Assembly (NCBI RefSeq): GCF_003413745.1
Contig: NZ_QVID01000001.1
Coordinates: 1,612,001 to 1,676,000, forward strand
Length of the DNA stretch: 64,000 nt
DNA from: Marixanthomonas ophiurae
GTDB taxonomy: Bacteria; Bacteroidota; Bacteroidia; Flavobacteriales; Flavobacteriaceae
Direction of reading: 5' to 3'
Made by a program: the position numbers and the translations under genes
Notes under the pieces: model-generated
The model's database searches: none
Told to the model about the DNA's origin: nothing
The model's input: the letters and a program-made list of their open reading frames with translations, nothing else
Part shown: in pieces, positions 1 through 9,013 of the stretch
Layout: every line of letters starts with the position of its first letter
How positions within the stretch are numbered: the stretch's first letter is position 1

Positions 1-1468
1 CATACACTGAAACATACGAAAATAGTTGTTGTAAACCTTCACTTTCCGTTAAAACACTTTGTAAAGTTAATCCGCTTATTTGCTCGGTAATGGTTCCAAA
101 AAAACCAGATGAAAAAACAGATGCTTCTCCTCCTGAAACAGATGTAAGCTTAGCAATTTTCCCAGCAAAAAAGTGTCCGAAAAAATTAGCAGAAAACCAA
201 ACGCCCATGATGAAAGCGGTGTATTTTAAAGGGGATAATTCGGTCATTTTAGATAAACCGATGGGTGATAAAAATAATTATCCGATTGTCAGTACCATAT
301 AGCCTAGTATTAAATACGTCATAGAGGTTCTTGCAAAGTCGTCAACACTATTTGCAGACATGGCAAATATGAGAAACCCAAGACCAAGAAACAATAGTCC
401 CAATCCGAATTTAACTGGGGAATTTGGATTTCTATTTCGTTTGCTTAAAAACGTCCATAACATGGAAAAAGGTATGGCAAAAAGAATGATGAATCCCGCG
501 TTAATACTGTTGGTTCCTGCGGCGTCCATCCCCACCAAGTTTACATTTCTATCGGCAAATAAGGTTAAGGAACTGCCGGCTTGTTCAAAAATTGCAGCGA
601 ATAAAGTGTACAATATAGTAAAATAGACAGCAACCAATAACCGCTTCTTTTCCTTCATACTTACGGTTGAAATAATATACGTTATATATGCAATCAAGAA
701 CAGTGAGACAATCCACACTAAATAGCTTTCAAATTCGTGAAAACGAACAATCGTAGCAAATAACACTACTGAAACTATAGAACAAATTACAATCCATTTT
801 CCTTTGTTTAAACCGAGCGTTTTTAAATTGTATTTTTCAGTATTTGGCACCAATCCTTTACTGCCAAATACATTGCTTTTTAAGCCGCTATTAAAAACAA
901 GAAGTCCGGCAACCATTCCAATTCCTGCTAAAACAAAACCATAATGCCAACCGTAATTTGCGGCAAACCAAGCACAGGCTAAGGGGGCAATGGCAGCTCC
1001 TAGATTGATACCGAGATAAAAAATAGTAAATCCAGAATCTCTTCTGCTGTCTCCTTGTTGGTATAGTTCGCCTACAAAAGATGAAATATTAGGTTTAAAA
1101 AAACCGTTCCCCACAATAATCAACCCTAAGGAACCATAGAAGAAAATAGGAAGTTCAATAGTAAGAAAAAAGTGTCCCAGCACCATTAAAACGCCACCAA
1201 GTATAATTGATTTTCTATAACCTAAAATTTTATCTGCTAAAATTCCACCAATCATAGGGGTTACATACACTAATGACATATACGCCGCATACACACCAAA
1301 AGCCATATCGTCACCAAACAACAAGTGTTTAGTCATGTAAAGCACCAAAAGGGCTCGCATTCCGTAGAAAGAGAACCGTTCCCATAATTCAGCAAAAAAT
1401 AAGTAAAGTAATCCCTTTGGATGTCCAAAAATCTCAGTAGGTTCGTTGTCGATTGTCGTATTGCTCAT
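1..1468 (-). pseudogene. POT-family proton/peptide symporter, interrupted by an in-frame stop; 3' end outside window
   Basis: Inner-membrane proton-coupled di/tripeptide transporter of the POT (PTR2) branch of the major facilitator superfamily. The N terminus carries the family signature ExxERFxxYG at residues 27-36 (ELWERFSFYG), followed by many hydrophobic segments. After 396 codons the frame meets TAA at 278-280, exactly where the conserved Glu of the TM10 motif GELFLSPIGLS is expected. The same frame then stays open for about 92 codons to the window edge and encodes plausible transporter sequence (LFLSPIGLSKM..., then an FSANFFGHFFAGKIAKL segment). A single GAA-to-TAA change explains this. 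The product would lack the last helices and the key acidic residue, so it is probably inactive unless this is a sequencing error. Confidence 0.85.
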
Positions 1469-1581
1469 AGTTGTATGTTAAACTTTTGAGCAATGTAAAA
1501 GCGAGTCATTGAGTTTGAAATGACTGTTTTAAATTATAACAAAAAATAGTGGGTTGTGAGTAATTGTGAGTGAAGCAACAA

Positions 1582-2721
1582 TTAATTACAAATAGCTTTA
1601 TACTCTTTGTTTTCAGGTGTTTCTGAGAATTCTTCTAACAAAGCTTTGTCAATTGTTATATTTTCAGGAATGATACGTAAGCGGTACCTGCTTTCACCTA
1701 TAAAGATAAAAAGATCACGTCTATCCAATTTTTCATTTCCCTCTAATTGTAGAATATCATTTATATTTTCGATAATTCGGGTGACGTAAGTTTGGTTTGT
1801 TATTTCACCGCCTAGGTTTACCAAAATACTTTGCGAAACCCCTTCAGCATATTTCCGCCTAATGGCAAACTTCAATAAGTTTTTATACTGTGTGGTTTTA
1901 GAGCCAAAATCGATTACCTGATCAACAATTCCTTTGGTAGGGATATTAATTTTAACCAAACTCCAATCTAAAAAAGAGATGGCCATTTCGTTTGGTTTCG
2001 GCATGCTGGCAAGTCGAATTACCCAAATAGTAGCCAATACCAAGAAAACAGCAATTAAAGACGTTTTAGCAATAATTTTAATAAAGTTGTTACTGAAATC
2101 ATTTCCGAAGGTTAAAAAGGCTTCTGAAACTTGAGAAGTGAATGTTAGTACAATTACCAAAACAGCGATTATTCCTATTAATTTCAACCCTCTATACGCA
2201 AAGGTTCTATAAAATGAAACACCTAATAAATAACATAAAAAAGCAGATAATAATAAATCTGGAATGCTGCTTATTTTTATATTTTGAATCGTATTTGAAT
2301 TCCCTAAAAGTTGCGGTAGAATAAATGTAATAGCGGCCGTAGCGACAATTAGACCAATAATTTTTTTTATATTTCTCTTATTGTGATAGATAAACTGCGG
2401 GGCGTAGTAAAAATAAAAAAGCGCCAGCAGTAGAAACATATTGTTTACAATAGAAAGCAAATTTACTCCTAATTGATACCCTTGGGTATCTATAAATGAA
2501 AAGACCATTCCCGCATAACTCCATACCCCAGAAACAACCCAAACGAACATGGCAAAACTTAAATAGAGTAGTGCTTTATCTACCCTTTTTTCAGATTCAT
2601 CTTCTTCTAAAATATATTTAAACTGCTTTCTAATGTGATACCAAATCGCCAGCAAAAGCACCCCACCAATTAATGCTATAAAAATGTGAGATAGAATATA
2701 AAACCTAGCGACTTCTGTCAT
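1582..2721 (-). CDS. Seven-transmembrane protein with cytosolic C-terminal domain, function unknown
   Basis: I do not recognise a family. The 379-residue product has about seven hydrophobic segments in the first 270 residues (first near residues 12-29, last near 235-260). A soluble domain of roughly 115 residues follows and ends in charged sequence. It has no signal peptide, no histidine kinase motifs and no obvious catalytic residues. The ATG at 2721 lies 5 bases after the stop of the upstream ACMS decarboxylase gene, so the two are very likely co-transcribed and possibly translationally coupled. A transport or sensing role for the kynurenine region is possible but is inference from position only. 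Confidence 0.75.
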   Translation of the reverse strand: MTEVARFYILSHIFIALIGGVLLLAIWYHIRKQFKYILEEDESEKRVDKALLYLSFAMFVWVVSGVWSYAGMVFSFIDTQGYQLGVNLLSIVNNMFLLLALFYFYYAPQFIYHNKRNIKKIIGLIVATAAITFILPQLLGNSNTIQNIKISSIPDLLLSAFLCYLLGVSFYRTFAYRGLKLIGIIAVLVIVLTFTSQVSEAFLTFGNDFSNNFIKIIAKTSLIAVFLVLATIWVIRLASMPKPNEMAISFLDWSLVKINIPTKGIVDQVIDFGSKTTQYKNLLKFAIRRKYAEGVSQSILVNLGGEITNQTYVTRIIENINDILQLEGNEKLDRRDLFIFIGESRYRLRIIPENITIDKALLEEFSETPENKEYKAICN

Positions 2722-2726
2722 GAGTG

Positions 2727-3809
2727 TTAACTAAGAATTCTATTAACCAATTTCTTTTTAGCAGCTTCGTCATCACCGCACAGCCATTGTATTACATTAT
2801 CTTCCCAAATGGCATCACATTCTTCCTCTGTTAAGATATCTCGTTCTTGAGCAAGATCTAAAATTTTACCAGGATACGAAGATTGTACAGCACTCTCCAT
2901 TTCTCCTAATGGATATGGATCATCTAGGCCCATTATAACTTGCTTTGGGTCTTGATTTTCTACCAATAATTTTAACGAACCTGTATCGTGTACTAAAGTG
3001 TCAAAAAATATGTTTTTATGTCCAACTGCTTTTCTAGGGTGTGTTTTTCCTTCAAATAGATCTGGCCGACCATCAAAACCTTGAATACGGCGTCCTAAAT
3101 TTATTTGTGCTAATTGTCCGCCGTGTGCAAAACACGTACGCATATTGGGGTATTTATCTGCGTACCCATTCAACGTTAAGAAGTGATATGCATCCGCACA
3201 TTGCGCTAACATCCAGATAAGGTGGAAGCGCCAAGATGTGTTTTCCAATTTTATAAATTTTTCACCATCGTAGGGATGAATTTCAACCGCTAAATTATAC
3301 TTGCTGGCTAGTTCAAAAATGGGTTCGTTTTCTTCATCAAAAATACAGCGCCATGTTCCAATGGTATCCATATAGTGGGTTGGTAAACATAAAAGTTGAA
3401 GCCCTAATTCTTCGACACAACGTTCAATTTCCCATAAGGCACCTCTTACAAATCCTGGGTGTACTACAAATCCGCAGGTAAATTTTGACGGATTATCGTG
3501 CTGCACTTTCGCGTTAAAATCGTTCTGAAACCGTAATGCTTGCTTCATTTCTTCTACTCGAAGACCATTTCCATATAATTGTGAAAGGTTTAAAACAACG
3601 GCGTGATCAATATCAAACCGCTCCATCCACTCTAGTTTCTCATTTAAAAAGAAACTAGAATCAGTAACGGGACGGCTCCAATCTTTTTGAAGCATAAACT
3701 TTTTATCTTCATCTACCCAAAAAATCTCCTTGTCTTTCATAAACTGAGGAATTTGTTCTGGATATGGAAGTAGATGCGAATGACCGTTAATGCGAAGTTT
3801 TCTTTTCAT
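2727..3809 (-). CDS. 2-amino-3-carboxymuconate-6-semialdehyde decarboxylase (amidohydrolase family)
   Basis: Cytosolic zinc-dependent decarboxylase that converts ACMS, the ring-opened product of 3-hydroxyanthranilate, to 2-aminomuconate semialdehyde. This steers kynurenine carbon away from spontaneous quinolinate formation. The 360-residue sequence has the amidohydrolase metal site: H10 and H12 (NGHSH), H178 (EIHPYDG), H229 (AHGG) and D296 (MGLDD). The spacing closely matches the His9/His11/His177/His228/Asp294 set of the Pseudomonas enzyme as I recall it. Co-occurrence with kynureninase, KMO, an AMS dehydrogenase and a RidA-type deaminase supports the specific call over a generic amidohydrolase. 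It is followed by the 7TM gene after 5 bases and preceded by an SDR gene 80 bases upstream. Confidence 0.88.
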   Translation of the reverse strand: MKRKLRINGHSHLLPYPEQIPQFMKDKEIFWVDEDKKFMLQKDWSRPVTDSSFFLNEKLEWMERFDIDHAVVLNLSQLYGNGLRVEEMKQALRFQNDFNAKVQHDNPSKFTCGFVVHPGFVRGALWEIERCVEELGLQLLCLPTHYMDTIGTWRCIFDEENEPIFELASKYNLAVEIHPYDGEKFIKLENTSWRFHLIWMLAQCADAYHFLTLNGYADKYPNMRTCFAHGGQLAQINLGRRIQGFDGRPDLFEGKTHPRKAVGHKNIFFDTLVHDTGSLKLLVENQDPKQVIMGLDDPYPLGEMESAVQSSYPGKILDLAQERDILTEEECDAIWEDNVIQWLCGDDEAAKKKLVNRILS

Positions 3810-3889
3810 AGAGGGTGGCTTGTTCAGGTTTTTCGAATGATATTGTATTCAGATAAAGTTACAATAAAAAGTGTTGAGAGCAATTTAGC

Positions 3890-4675
3890 TTATAAGCTTT
3901 TCGTTCTTCCTCCATCAACCGGCAAGTTAATACCGTTAATGTAACTCGCTGCTTCACTGGCTAAAAAGGCAACCGCATACGCAGTTTCTTCGGGTTGTGC
4001 AAAACGGGCTGCAGGCACTAAACTCTTCATAAATTCAGCAGCTTCTTCTTCTGTTTTATCATGTTTTTTAGCAGCATTGCCTACAATGTTGTCTAAACGG
4101 TCAGTAGCTGTAAAACCGGGTAACACATTGTTTACCGTAATGCCAAAACCACCCAATTCGCTAGCGAGAGTCTTGCTCCAATTGGCAACGGCACCACGAA
4201 TGGTATTGCTTACGCCCAAGCCTTCAATAGGTTGTTTTACCGAAGTGGAAATAATATTAATAATACGTCCGTAGCCCACTTTTTTCATTCCTGGAACAAC
4301 GGCTTGCACTAATATTTGGTTGCAAACCAAGTGTTGTGAAAAGGCTTTGGTAAACTCTTCCGTATCTGCTGAAAAAAGAGGTCCGCCTTTTGGTCCCCCA
4401 GTATTGTTAAGTAGAATATGAAATACTTTGTCTTTTGTAGCCGCTTCAATTTTTTCTTTAAGGGCTTCAGGGTTTGAAAAATCGGCTACTATATAATCAT
4501 GTCGCTGTCCGTCACCAGTGGGTAATTGCGACAGTACACCTTTCAATTTCTCTTCATTTCTGGCAACTAAGGTAACGCTGGTCCCTAACGAAGCCAACTC
4601 CATGGCAGATGCTTTTCCTATTCCGGCACTGCTTCCACAAACAAGTGCCGATTTAAAGTTTAAATTTAAATTCAT
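3890..4675 (-). CDS. Atypical short-chain dehydrogenase/reductase lacking the YxxxK active site
   Basis: A 261-residue Rossmann-fold SDR. The cofactor loop GSSAGIG (residues 14-20), the NNTGG motif (90-94), the catalytic-type Ser143 and a C-terminal PVDGG are present. Where classical SDRs have YxxxK, this protein reads SNTIR at 156-160, so both the catalytic Tyr and Lys are replaced (Ser156, Arg160). Atypical SDRs of this kind form a known branch close to FabG, with no settled reaction that I can name. It lies 80 bases upstream of the ACMS decarboxylase in the same orientation, so a role in the kynurenine pathway is possible but unproven. A 3-oxoacyl-ACP reductase label would be misleading. 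Confidence 0.85.
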   Translation of the reverse strand: MNLNLNFKSALVCGSSAGIGKASAMELASLGTSVTLVARNEEKLKGVLSQLPTGDGQRHDYIVADFSNPEALKEKIEAATKDKVFHILLNNTGGPKGGPLFSADTEEFTKAFSQHLVCNQILVQAVVPGMKKVGYGRIINIISTSVKQPIEGLGVSNTIRGAVANWSKTLASELGGFGITVNNVLPGFTATDRLDNIVGNAAKKHDKTEEEAAEFMKSLVPAARFAQPEETAYAVAFLASEAASYINGINLPVDGGRTKSL

Positions 4676-4825
4676 GAGCTATTAATTGAGCGATTTATAT
4701 ACTTTGTTCTGTAAATATACTATGATTTTATGGGAAGCATGGAACAGAAAGCTTATTTCTGAAAGCCCCCAACATTTCAGAAATTTTAAGTACCTTGAAG
4801 CTTCAATTTTGCTAAAAATAACGCT

Positions 4826-5833
4826 ATGATTTTTATTGAAAATGAAGGGGTTACAAATCCACACCTTAACTTGGCCTTAGAAGAATACATTGTCCGGAAC
4901 TTCAGTTTTGACAATGACTATCTTTTGTTTTATATAAACGAACCTTCTATAATTATAGGTAGAAACCAGAATACCTTAGAAGAAATCAATCACGAATACG
5001 TAGAGGAAAACAATATTAAAATCGTTCGACGTGTGTCGGGTGGAGGAGCGGTATATCATGACTTCGGAAATTTAAACTTTAGTTTTATAACCGATCACGA
5101 TATTAAGAGTTTAAACAACTTTAAAAAAGTTACAGCGCCTGTTGTAAAAGTGCTGAACAGTATGGGCGTTCCTGCCGAAATGAAAGGAAGAAATGACGTA
5201 GTAGCAAACGATAAAAAAATATCCGGTAATGCACAATTTTCTACCGGAAAACGGATGGTAAGCCACGGCACCTTGTTGTTAGATACTGATTTAAGTGAGG
5301 TTGCCAATGCATTACAAGTTAAAATGAGCAAGATTGAAAGTAAAGGCCATAAATCGGTACGGAGTCGGGTGGCTAACATTTCAGAATTTATGGATGAAAA
5401 GGTCGATATTGAAACCTTTCGATCTTTAATTTTAAAAGGGTTATATGAAGCGCGAGACGATTTTGAAACCTATCGTCTTACAGATGAAGAATGGGAAGGT
5501 GTCCACAAACTAAAAGAAGAAAAATACGACACTTGGGAATGGAATTATGGCAGTTCCCCAAAATTCAATATACAACGTGAACGCAGATTCCCAGCTGGAA
5601 CACTAGACCTTCGCATTTTTGTTGAAAAAGGACACATTAAAAACTTTAAAGCATTTGGTGATTTCTTCGGAAGGGAACCGGTTGAAAAATTGGAAGAATT
5701 ATTCATTGGCACCCGTTATGAAAAAACTGACATAAAAAATATACTAGAAAATATCGATATCGAAGCGTATTTCGGTGCCATACCAAAAGATGAATTTATC
5801 AATTTAGTATATGGCGCGGATGAGGAGGGTTAG
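4826..5833 (+). CDS. lplA: Lipoate--protein ligase A
   Basis: ATP-dependent salvage enzyme that adenylates free lipoate and transfers it to the lipoyl domains of 2-oxoacid dehydrogenases and glycine cleavage H protein. The 335 residues match the length of full LplA with its C-terminal accessory domain. The signature RRVSGGGAVYHD is at 68-79, followed by GNLNFSF. The lipoyl-AMP lysine lies in NDKKISGNAQ (about residue 131; Lys133 in E. coli). It is transcribed divergently from the SDR gene and is followed after 28 bases by a small membrane protein gene. The de novo enzyme LipA is also in this window at 23.6 kb, so both lipoylation routes appear present. Confidence 0.93.
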   Translation: MIFIENEGVTNPHLNLALEEYIVRNFSFDNDYLLFYINEPSIIIGRNQNTLEEINHEYVEENNIKIVRRVSGGGAVYHDFGNLNFSFITDHDIKSLNNFKKVTAPVVKVLNSMGVPAEMKGRNDVVANDKKISGNAQFSTGKRMVSHGTLLLDTDLSEVANALQVKMSKIESKGHKSVRSRVANISEFMDEKVDIETFRSLILKGLYEARDDFETYRLTDEEWEGVHKLKEEKYDTWEWNYGSSPKFNIQRERRFPAGTLDLRIFVEKGHIKNFKAFGDFFGREPVEKLEELFIGTRYEKTDIKNILENIDIEAYFGAIPKDEFINLVYGADEEG

Positions 5834-5861
5834 TTTGTTTAATTAGTATCTATAAGAAGAA

Positions 5862-6161
5862 ATGTTACTAGGATATTTTGATTATATATTTTTTGCTGTT
5901 CTCATTTTTCTAAATTTTAGATTTTGGAACAGAAAAATTAATTGGAAAGTAGGTTGCATAATCGGCGGATTGTCTTTTAGTGTTTTTTTACCAATTCTTT
6001 CAATTGTAATTGAGCTTACCAGAGTGGAAATCACATCAGGACCTTGGATGGATAGTTTTGAGGTTGTTTATACATTTTTACGATTTCCTACTTATTGGAT
6101 AGTTGGAATTATTCAAGCAATTATTATTGGAATAAATTTGAGCCATAAAAAACAGAATTAA
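5862..6161 (+). CDS. Small three-helix membrane protein, unknown
   Basis: A 99-residue hydrophobic protein with about three transmembrane segments (near residues 5-22, 32-52 and 74-93) and a short basic tail (LSHKKQN). I recognise no family. An A/G-rich stretch (agaagaa) just before the ATG could serve as ribosome binding site. It follows lplA on the same strand after 28 bases and faces the aldehyde dehydrogenase gene tail to tail. The consistent membrane topology argues that it is real rather than a chance frame, but no function can be given. Confidence 0.6.
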   Translation: MLLGYFDYIFFAVLIFLNFRFWNRKINWKVGCIIGGLSFSVFLPILSIVIELTRVEITSGPWMDSFEVVYTFLRFPTYWIVGIIQAIIIGINLSHKKQN

Positions 6162-6230
6162 ATAAATCTGAGTGAAACTCATTATTATTCACTACTCATA
6201 ACCTTTTTTCTGTCCACTAAAAACTAACAA

Positions 6231-7682
6231 CTACCCTCTATTGTACTTAATACAAACGTTCTTAGGCTCGGTAAAAAATCGAAGCGCTTCAAAACCACCT
6301 TCCCGGCCAACACCGCTATTTTTCATACCGCCAAAAGGGGTGCGTAAATCCCGGTTAAGCCATGTATTTACCCAAACAATTCCAGATTGTAATTGTTTTG
6401 ATAATCTCATGGTTCGGTCTAAATTGTTCGTCCAAAGTGTAGCTGACAAGCCATACTTCACGCCATTCGCCATTTTTAAAGCTTCGGCCTCGGTTTTAAA
6501 CGGCATAAGGGTTACTACAGGGCCAAATATCTCTTCTTGGTTTACACGGCATTGGTCGTCAAATACTTCAATGATTGTAGGTTGTAAATAATAGCCATTT
6601 TCTAAATTTTCAACGGTAACAGTTTTACCACCAAAGAGGATTTTTCCACCTTCTTCTTCGGCGATTTTAATATAGGATTGAACTTTTTCCAAATGTGGTT
6701 TTGAAACTAAAGCCCCCATATTCGTTTTAGCATCAAACGGATCACCCACTCTTAATTGCGATACTTTTTCAATAAAGTCTTTTTTAAATTTCTCGTAAAT
6801 GGATTCTTCTACAAAAATGCGGCTTCCGCAAAGGCAAATTTGCCCTTGATTGGCAAACGACGATTTTACAGTTGTTTCCAACATATTCTCATAATCGCAA
6901 TCGGCAAAGATGAGATTGGGATTTTTTCCTCCTAATTCCAACGATAGCTTTTTAAACATCGGTGCGGCGGTACGGGCAATATGTTCGCCGGTTTTAGTGC
7001 CACCGGTGAACGAAATAGCTTTGATGTTTGGATGTTCCACAATAGCTTGCCCGGCAGAAGGTCCCGTGCCGTGAACAATATTCAATATGCCTTTTGGTAA
7101 ACCGGCTTCAGTAAGAATCTCACCTAATAAATAAGCTGTCATGGGTGTAACCTCACTTGGTTTTGCCACGACTGTATTTCCCGCTGCAATAGCTGGGGCA
7201 ATTTTCCAAGTAAATAAATAGAGTGGAAGGTTCCAAGGGGAAATGCAACCTACAACACCTAACGGTTGTCGTAACGTAAAATTCATACTGTCCATCCCGA
7301 CACTTTCATGTGCTTCACTGGCAAATTGGGTGATGGCATTTGCAAAAAACCGGAAATTAGCAGATGCTCTAGGAATATCGATTGCTAATGCTAAACTTAA
7401 GGGTTTGCCATTGTCTTTGGCTTCAGCTTCAGCTAATTTGACTAAATTTTCTTCAATAAGATCGGCTATTTTTAAAAGGATACGACTGCGTTCGTCGATG
7501 GTAGTATTGCTCCAAGTTGGGAATGCCTTTTCAGCTGCTTGATACGCTTTTGCAACATCATCTGCATCAGAACTTGCTATTTGAGAATATACCTCACCAT
7601 TCGATGGATTATAGTTGTCCAACCACTTATTAGATTGAGGCTTGGCATATGTTCCATCAATATAGTTTAAAATCTTTTCCAT
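6231..7682 (-). CDS. 2-aminomuconate-6-semialdehyde dehydrogenase (aldehyde dehydrogenase superfamily)
   Basis: NAD-dependent oxidation of 2-aminomuconate 6-semialdehyde to 2-aminomuconate, the step after ACMS decarboxylase. The 483-residue ALDH has the oxyanion Asn151 in SPWNLP, the FTGGTKTG cofactor loop near 226-232, the general base Glu249 in LELGGK, catalytic Cys283 in GQICLC and the EEIFGPV motif. The NQGQICLCGSR environment resembles 2-amino- and 2-hydroxymuconate semialdehyde dehydrogenases, but sequence alone does not exclude another aldehyde. It is the last gene of the run kynU-KMO-ridA-esterase-ALDH and starts 9 bases after the esterase stop. Confidence 0.88.
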   Translation of the reverse strand: MEKILNYIDGTYAKPQSNKWLDNYNPSNGEVYSQIASSDADDVAKAYQAAEKAFPTWSNTTIDERSRILLKIADLIEENLVKLAEAEAKDNGKPLSLALAIDIPRASANFRFFANAITQFASEAHESVGMDSMNFTLRQPLGVVGCISPWNLPLYLFTWKIAPAIAAGNTVVAKPSEVTPMTAYLLGEILTEAGLPKGILNIVHGTGPSAGQAIVEHPNIKAISFTGGTKTGEHIARTAAPMFKKLSLELGGKNPNLIFADCDYENMLETTVKSSFANQGQICLCGSRIFVEESIYEKFKKDFIEKVSQLRVGDPFDAKTNMGALVSKPHLEKVQSYIKIAEEEGGKILFGGKTVTVENLENGYYLQPTIIEVFDDQCRVNQEEIFGPVVTLMPFKTEAEALKMANGVKYGLSATLWTNNLDRTMRLSKQLQSGIVWVNTWLNRDLRTPFGGMKNSGVGREGGFEALRFFTEPKNVCIKYNRG

Positions 7683-7691
7683 AGCAGTAGG

Positions 7692-8525
7692 TTATTTTTT
7701 CTCTTGCGAAGTAAATAATTTTTTAAAAGCATCGTACACGGCCAAATGCAATGCATCACCGTGATCTTGCTCTTTTAAAAAGTGATAATATAAAGACGTG
7801 TTTTTCTTTTTGTTTTTGTTCAGTTTTTTATGAAGCTGCTTTGCCACTCGCTTCATCACATTTCCTTCTTCTCCAACAGCGACGTAGATTGATTTTTCTG
7901 TGCTATAAGGTTGTGGTTCTTTTTTTAACAACGATTCATAATCGTACCACAAACTCGGACTAACGATAATGTAGTTTTTAAAAAGATTAGGCTTTTTAAA
8001 TAAGATTTCAGAAGCCAATAAGCCACCCAACGATTGTCCAATTAAGGTTTTTTCTGAAGTAACTGGGTATTGCTTTTCCACTAGGGGTTGCAGCTCTTTT
8101 TCTATAAATGCAATAAATTTTTCTGAATGACCGGTTTCTGGATATTTTTTAACGTACTCTTTATCGGTAGAAGGATAGGTGAAGTCACGATTCCTGCTCA
8201 CATTGGCAATTCCGATTACAATGGTTTCCGGAATCATATTAATCCACGAAAAGGATCCAAACTGAACCAAGCCTGCAATATGAATAAAATCTTCATCGGC
8301 CGAACCATCCAACAAATAAATAACGGGGTATTCTTTTTCTTCGGAAAAATTATGTGGCAAATAAACGTTTAACGTTCGCTCTTCTTCTAAAGTTTCAGAA
8401 TAAAACGTAAGTGTTTCTCCAATTGAGAAAGGTTCTTTTGAAACTTCAATAGGCTTTGTTTGCGCATAGCTTATTGAAACAGATAAAAAGAAAATGGACA
8501 GGACTATTTTTTTAATTGCTTTCAT
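7692..8525 (-). CDS. Secreted alpha/beta hydrolase of the putative esterase (esterase D/IroE-like) family
   Basis: A 277-residue hydrolase with an N-terminal signal peptide ending near SYAQ (residues 1-21), so it is exported to the periplasm or beyond. The nucleophile elbow GQSLGG, an upstream VIYLLDG strand and a late EQDHGD motif that can supply the catalytic His fit the PF00756 esterase fold. It sits inside the kynurenine catabolic run between ridA and the ALDH gene, but export makes a direct step in this cytosolic pathway unlikely. A formylkynurenine hydrolase role cannot be claimed. Its start is separated from the ridA stop by a heptanucleotide tandem repeat. Confidence 0.8.
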   Translation of the reverse strand: MKAIKKIVLSIFFLSVSISYAQTKPIEVSKEPFSIGETLTFYSETLEEERTLNVYLPHNFSEEKEYPVIYLLDGSADEDFIHIAGLVQFGSFSWINMIPETIVIGIANVSRNRDFTYPSTDKEYVKKYPETGHSEKFIAFIEKELQPLVEKQYPVTSEKTLIGQSLGGLLASEILFKKPNLFKNYIIVSPSLWYDYESLLKKEPQPYSTEKSIYVAVGEEGNVMKRVAKQLHKKLNKNKKKNTSLYYHFLKEQDHGDALHLAVYDAFKKLFTSQEKK

Positions 8526-8540
8526 TGATATTAATTTTAC

Positions 8541-8587
8541 TCACTACTCACTACTCACTACTCACTACTCACTACTCACTACTCACT
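8541..8587. repeat. Heptanucleotide tandem repeat (TCACTAC, six perfect copies plus a partial)
   Basis: Six head-to-tail copies of TCACTAC run from 8541 to 8582, with a partial seventh copy after them. Read on the minus strand the unit is GTAGTGA, which supplies the TAG stop of the ridA gene (8579-8581) and further stops, and fills most of the gap to the esterase ATG at 8525. The unit is not a multiple of three and ends within the last codons of ridA. Copy-number slippage would change the intergenic spacing and, at the edge, the RidA C terminus. Confidence 0.9.
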
Positions 8588-9007
8588 TACAGGCTTATAA
8601 GCCATTGCCTTAATTTCCACCATTAAATGCGGATGCGGCAATTGATGCACTGCAACAGTGGTTCGTGCTGGGCCTGTTTCTTTTTTAAAATATTGCGCAT
8701 ACACTTCATTATAGCCTGCAAAGTCATTCATGTTAACCAAAAAAGAGGTTACATCGACTACATCATCCATAGTGGCGTTTTCTGTAGCTAGATAATCCTT
8801 AATGTTTTCGAGTACGGCACGGGTTTGTTCTTTAATATCGAATTGCATGCTGCCCATTTCGTCTACTTGGTTGGCACCGGCAATAGTGTTGTCGGGTAGT
8901 CTAGAGCTGGTTCCACTTATAAAAATGAAGTCTCCCACGCGTTTTACGTGTGGATAGGCTCCTCGAGGTTTTGCTTTTCCGTCGACTAATTTACTTTTGT
9001 TTCTCAT
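8579..9007 (-). CDS. RidA/YjgF-family protein, probable 2-aminomuconate deaminase
   Basis: A 142-residue RidA-fold enzyme. The family imine-binding Arg lies in GPARTTVAV, and the C-terminal [12 protein letters not shown] strand with its conserved Glu is present. In bacterial kynurenine/2-nitrobenzoate and aminophenol pathways, a RidA homologue of this length deaminates 2-aminomuconate to 4-oxalocrotonate. The position between KMO (6 bases upstream) and the aldehyde dehydrogenase supports that role here. A general 2-aminoacrylate/imine deaminase is the alternative. The gene ends inside a heptanucleotide repeat. Confidence 0.85.
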   Translation of the reverse strand: MRNKSKLVDGKAKPRGAYPHVKRVGDFIFISGTSSRLPDNTIAGANQVDEMGSMQFDIKEQTRAVLENIKDYLATENATMDDVVDVTSFLVNMNDFAGYNEVYAQYFKKETGPARTTVAVHQLPHPHLMVEIKAMAYKPVSE

Positions 9008-9013
9008 GTTTTT

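Noticed and set aside
278-280. Selenocysteine or pyrrolysine recoding at the POT stop
   Set aside because: The codon is TAA, which is not used for either amino acid, and no recoding element is visible.
90-302. A 70-residue plus-strand frame at the window start
   Set aside because: It is antisense to the continuation of the POT transporter, which explains the open frame.
8541-8587. Possible CRISPR-like or phage attachment repeat
   Set aside because: Units are 7 bases without spacers; it is a simple microsatellite.
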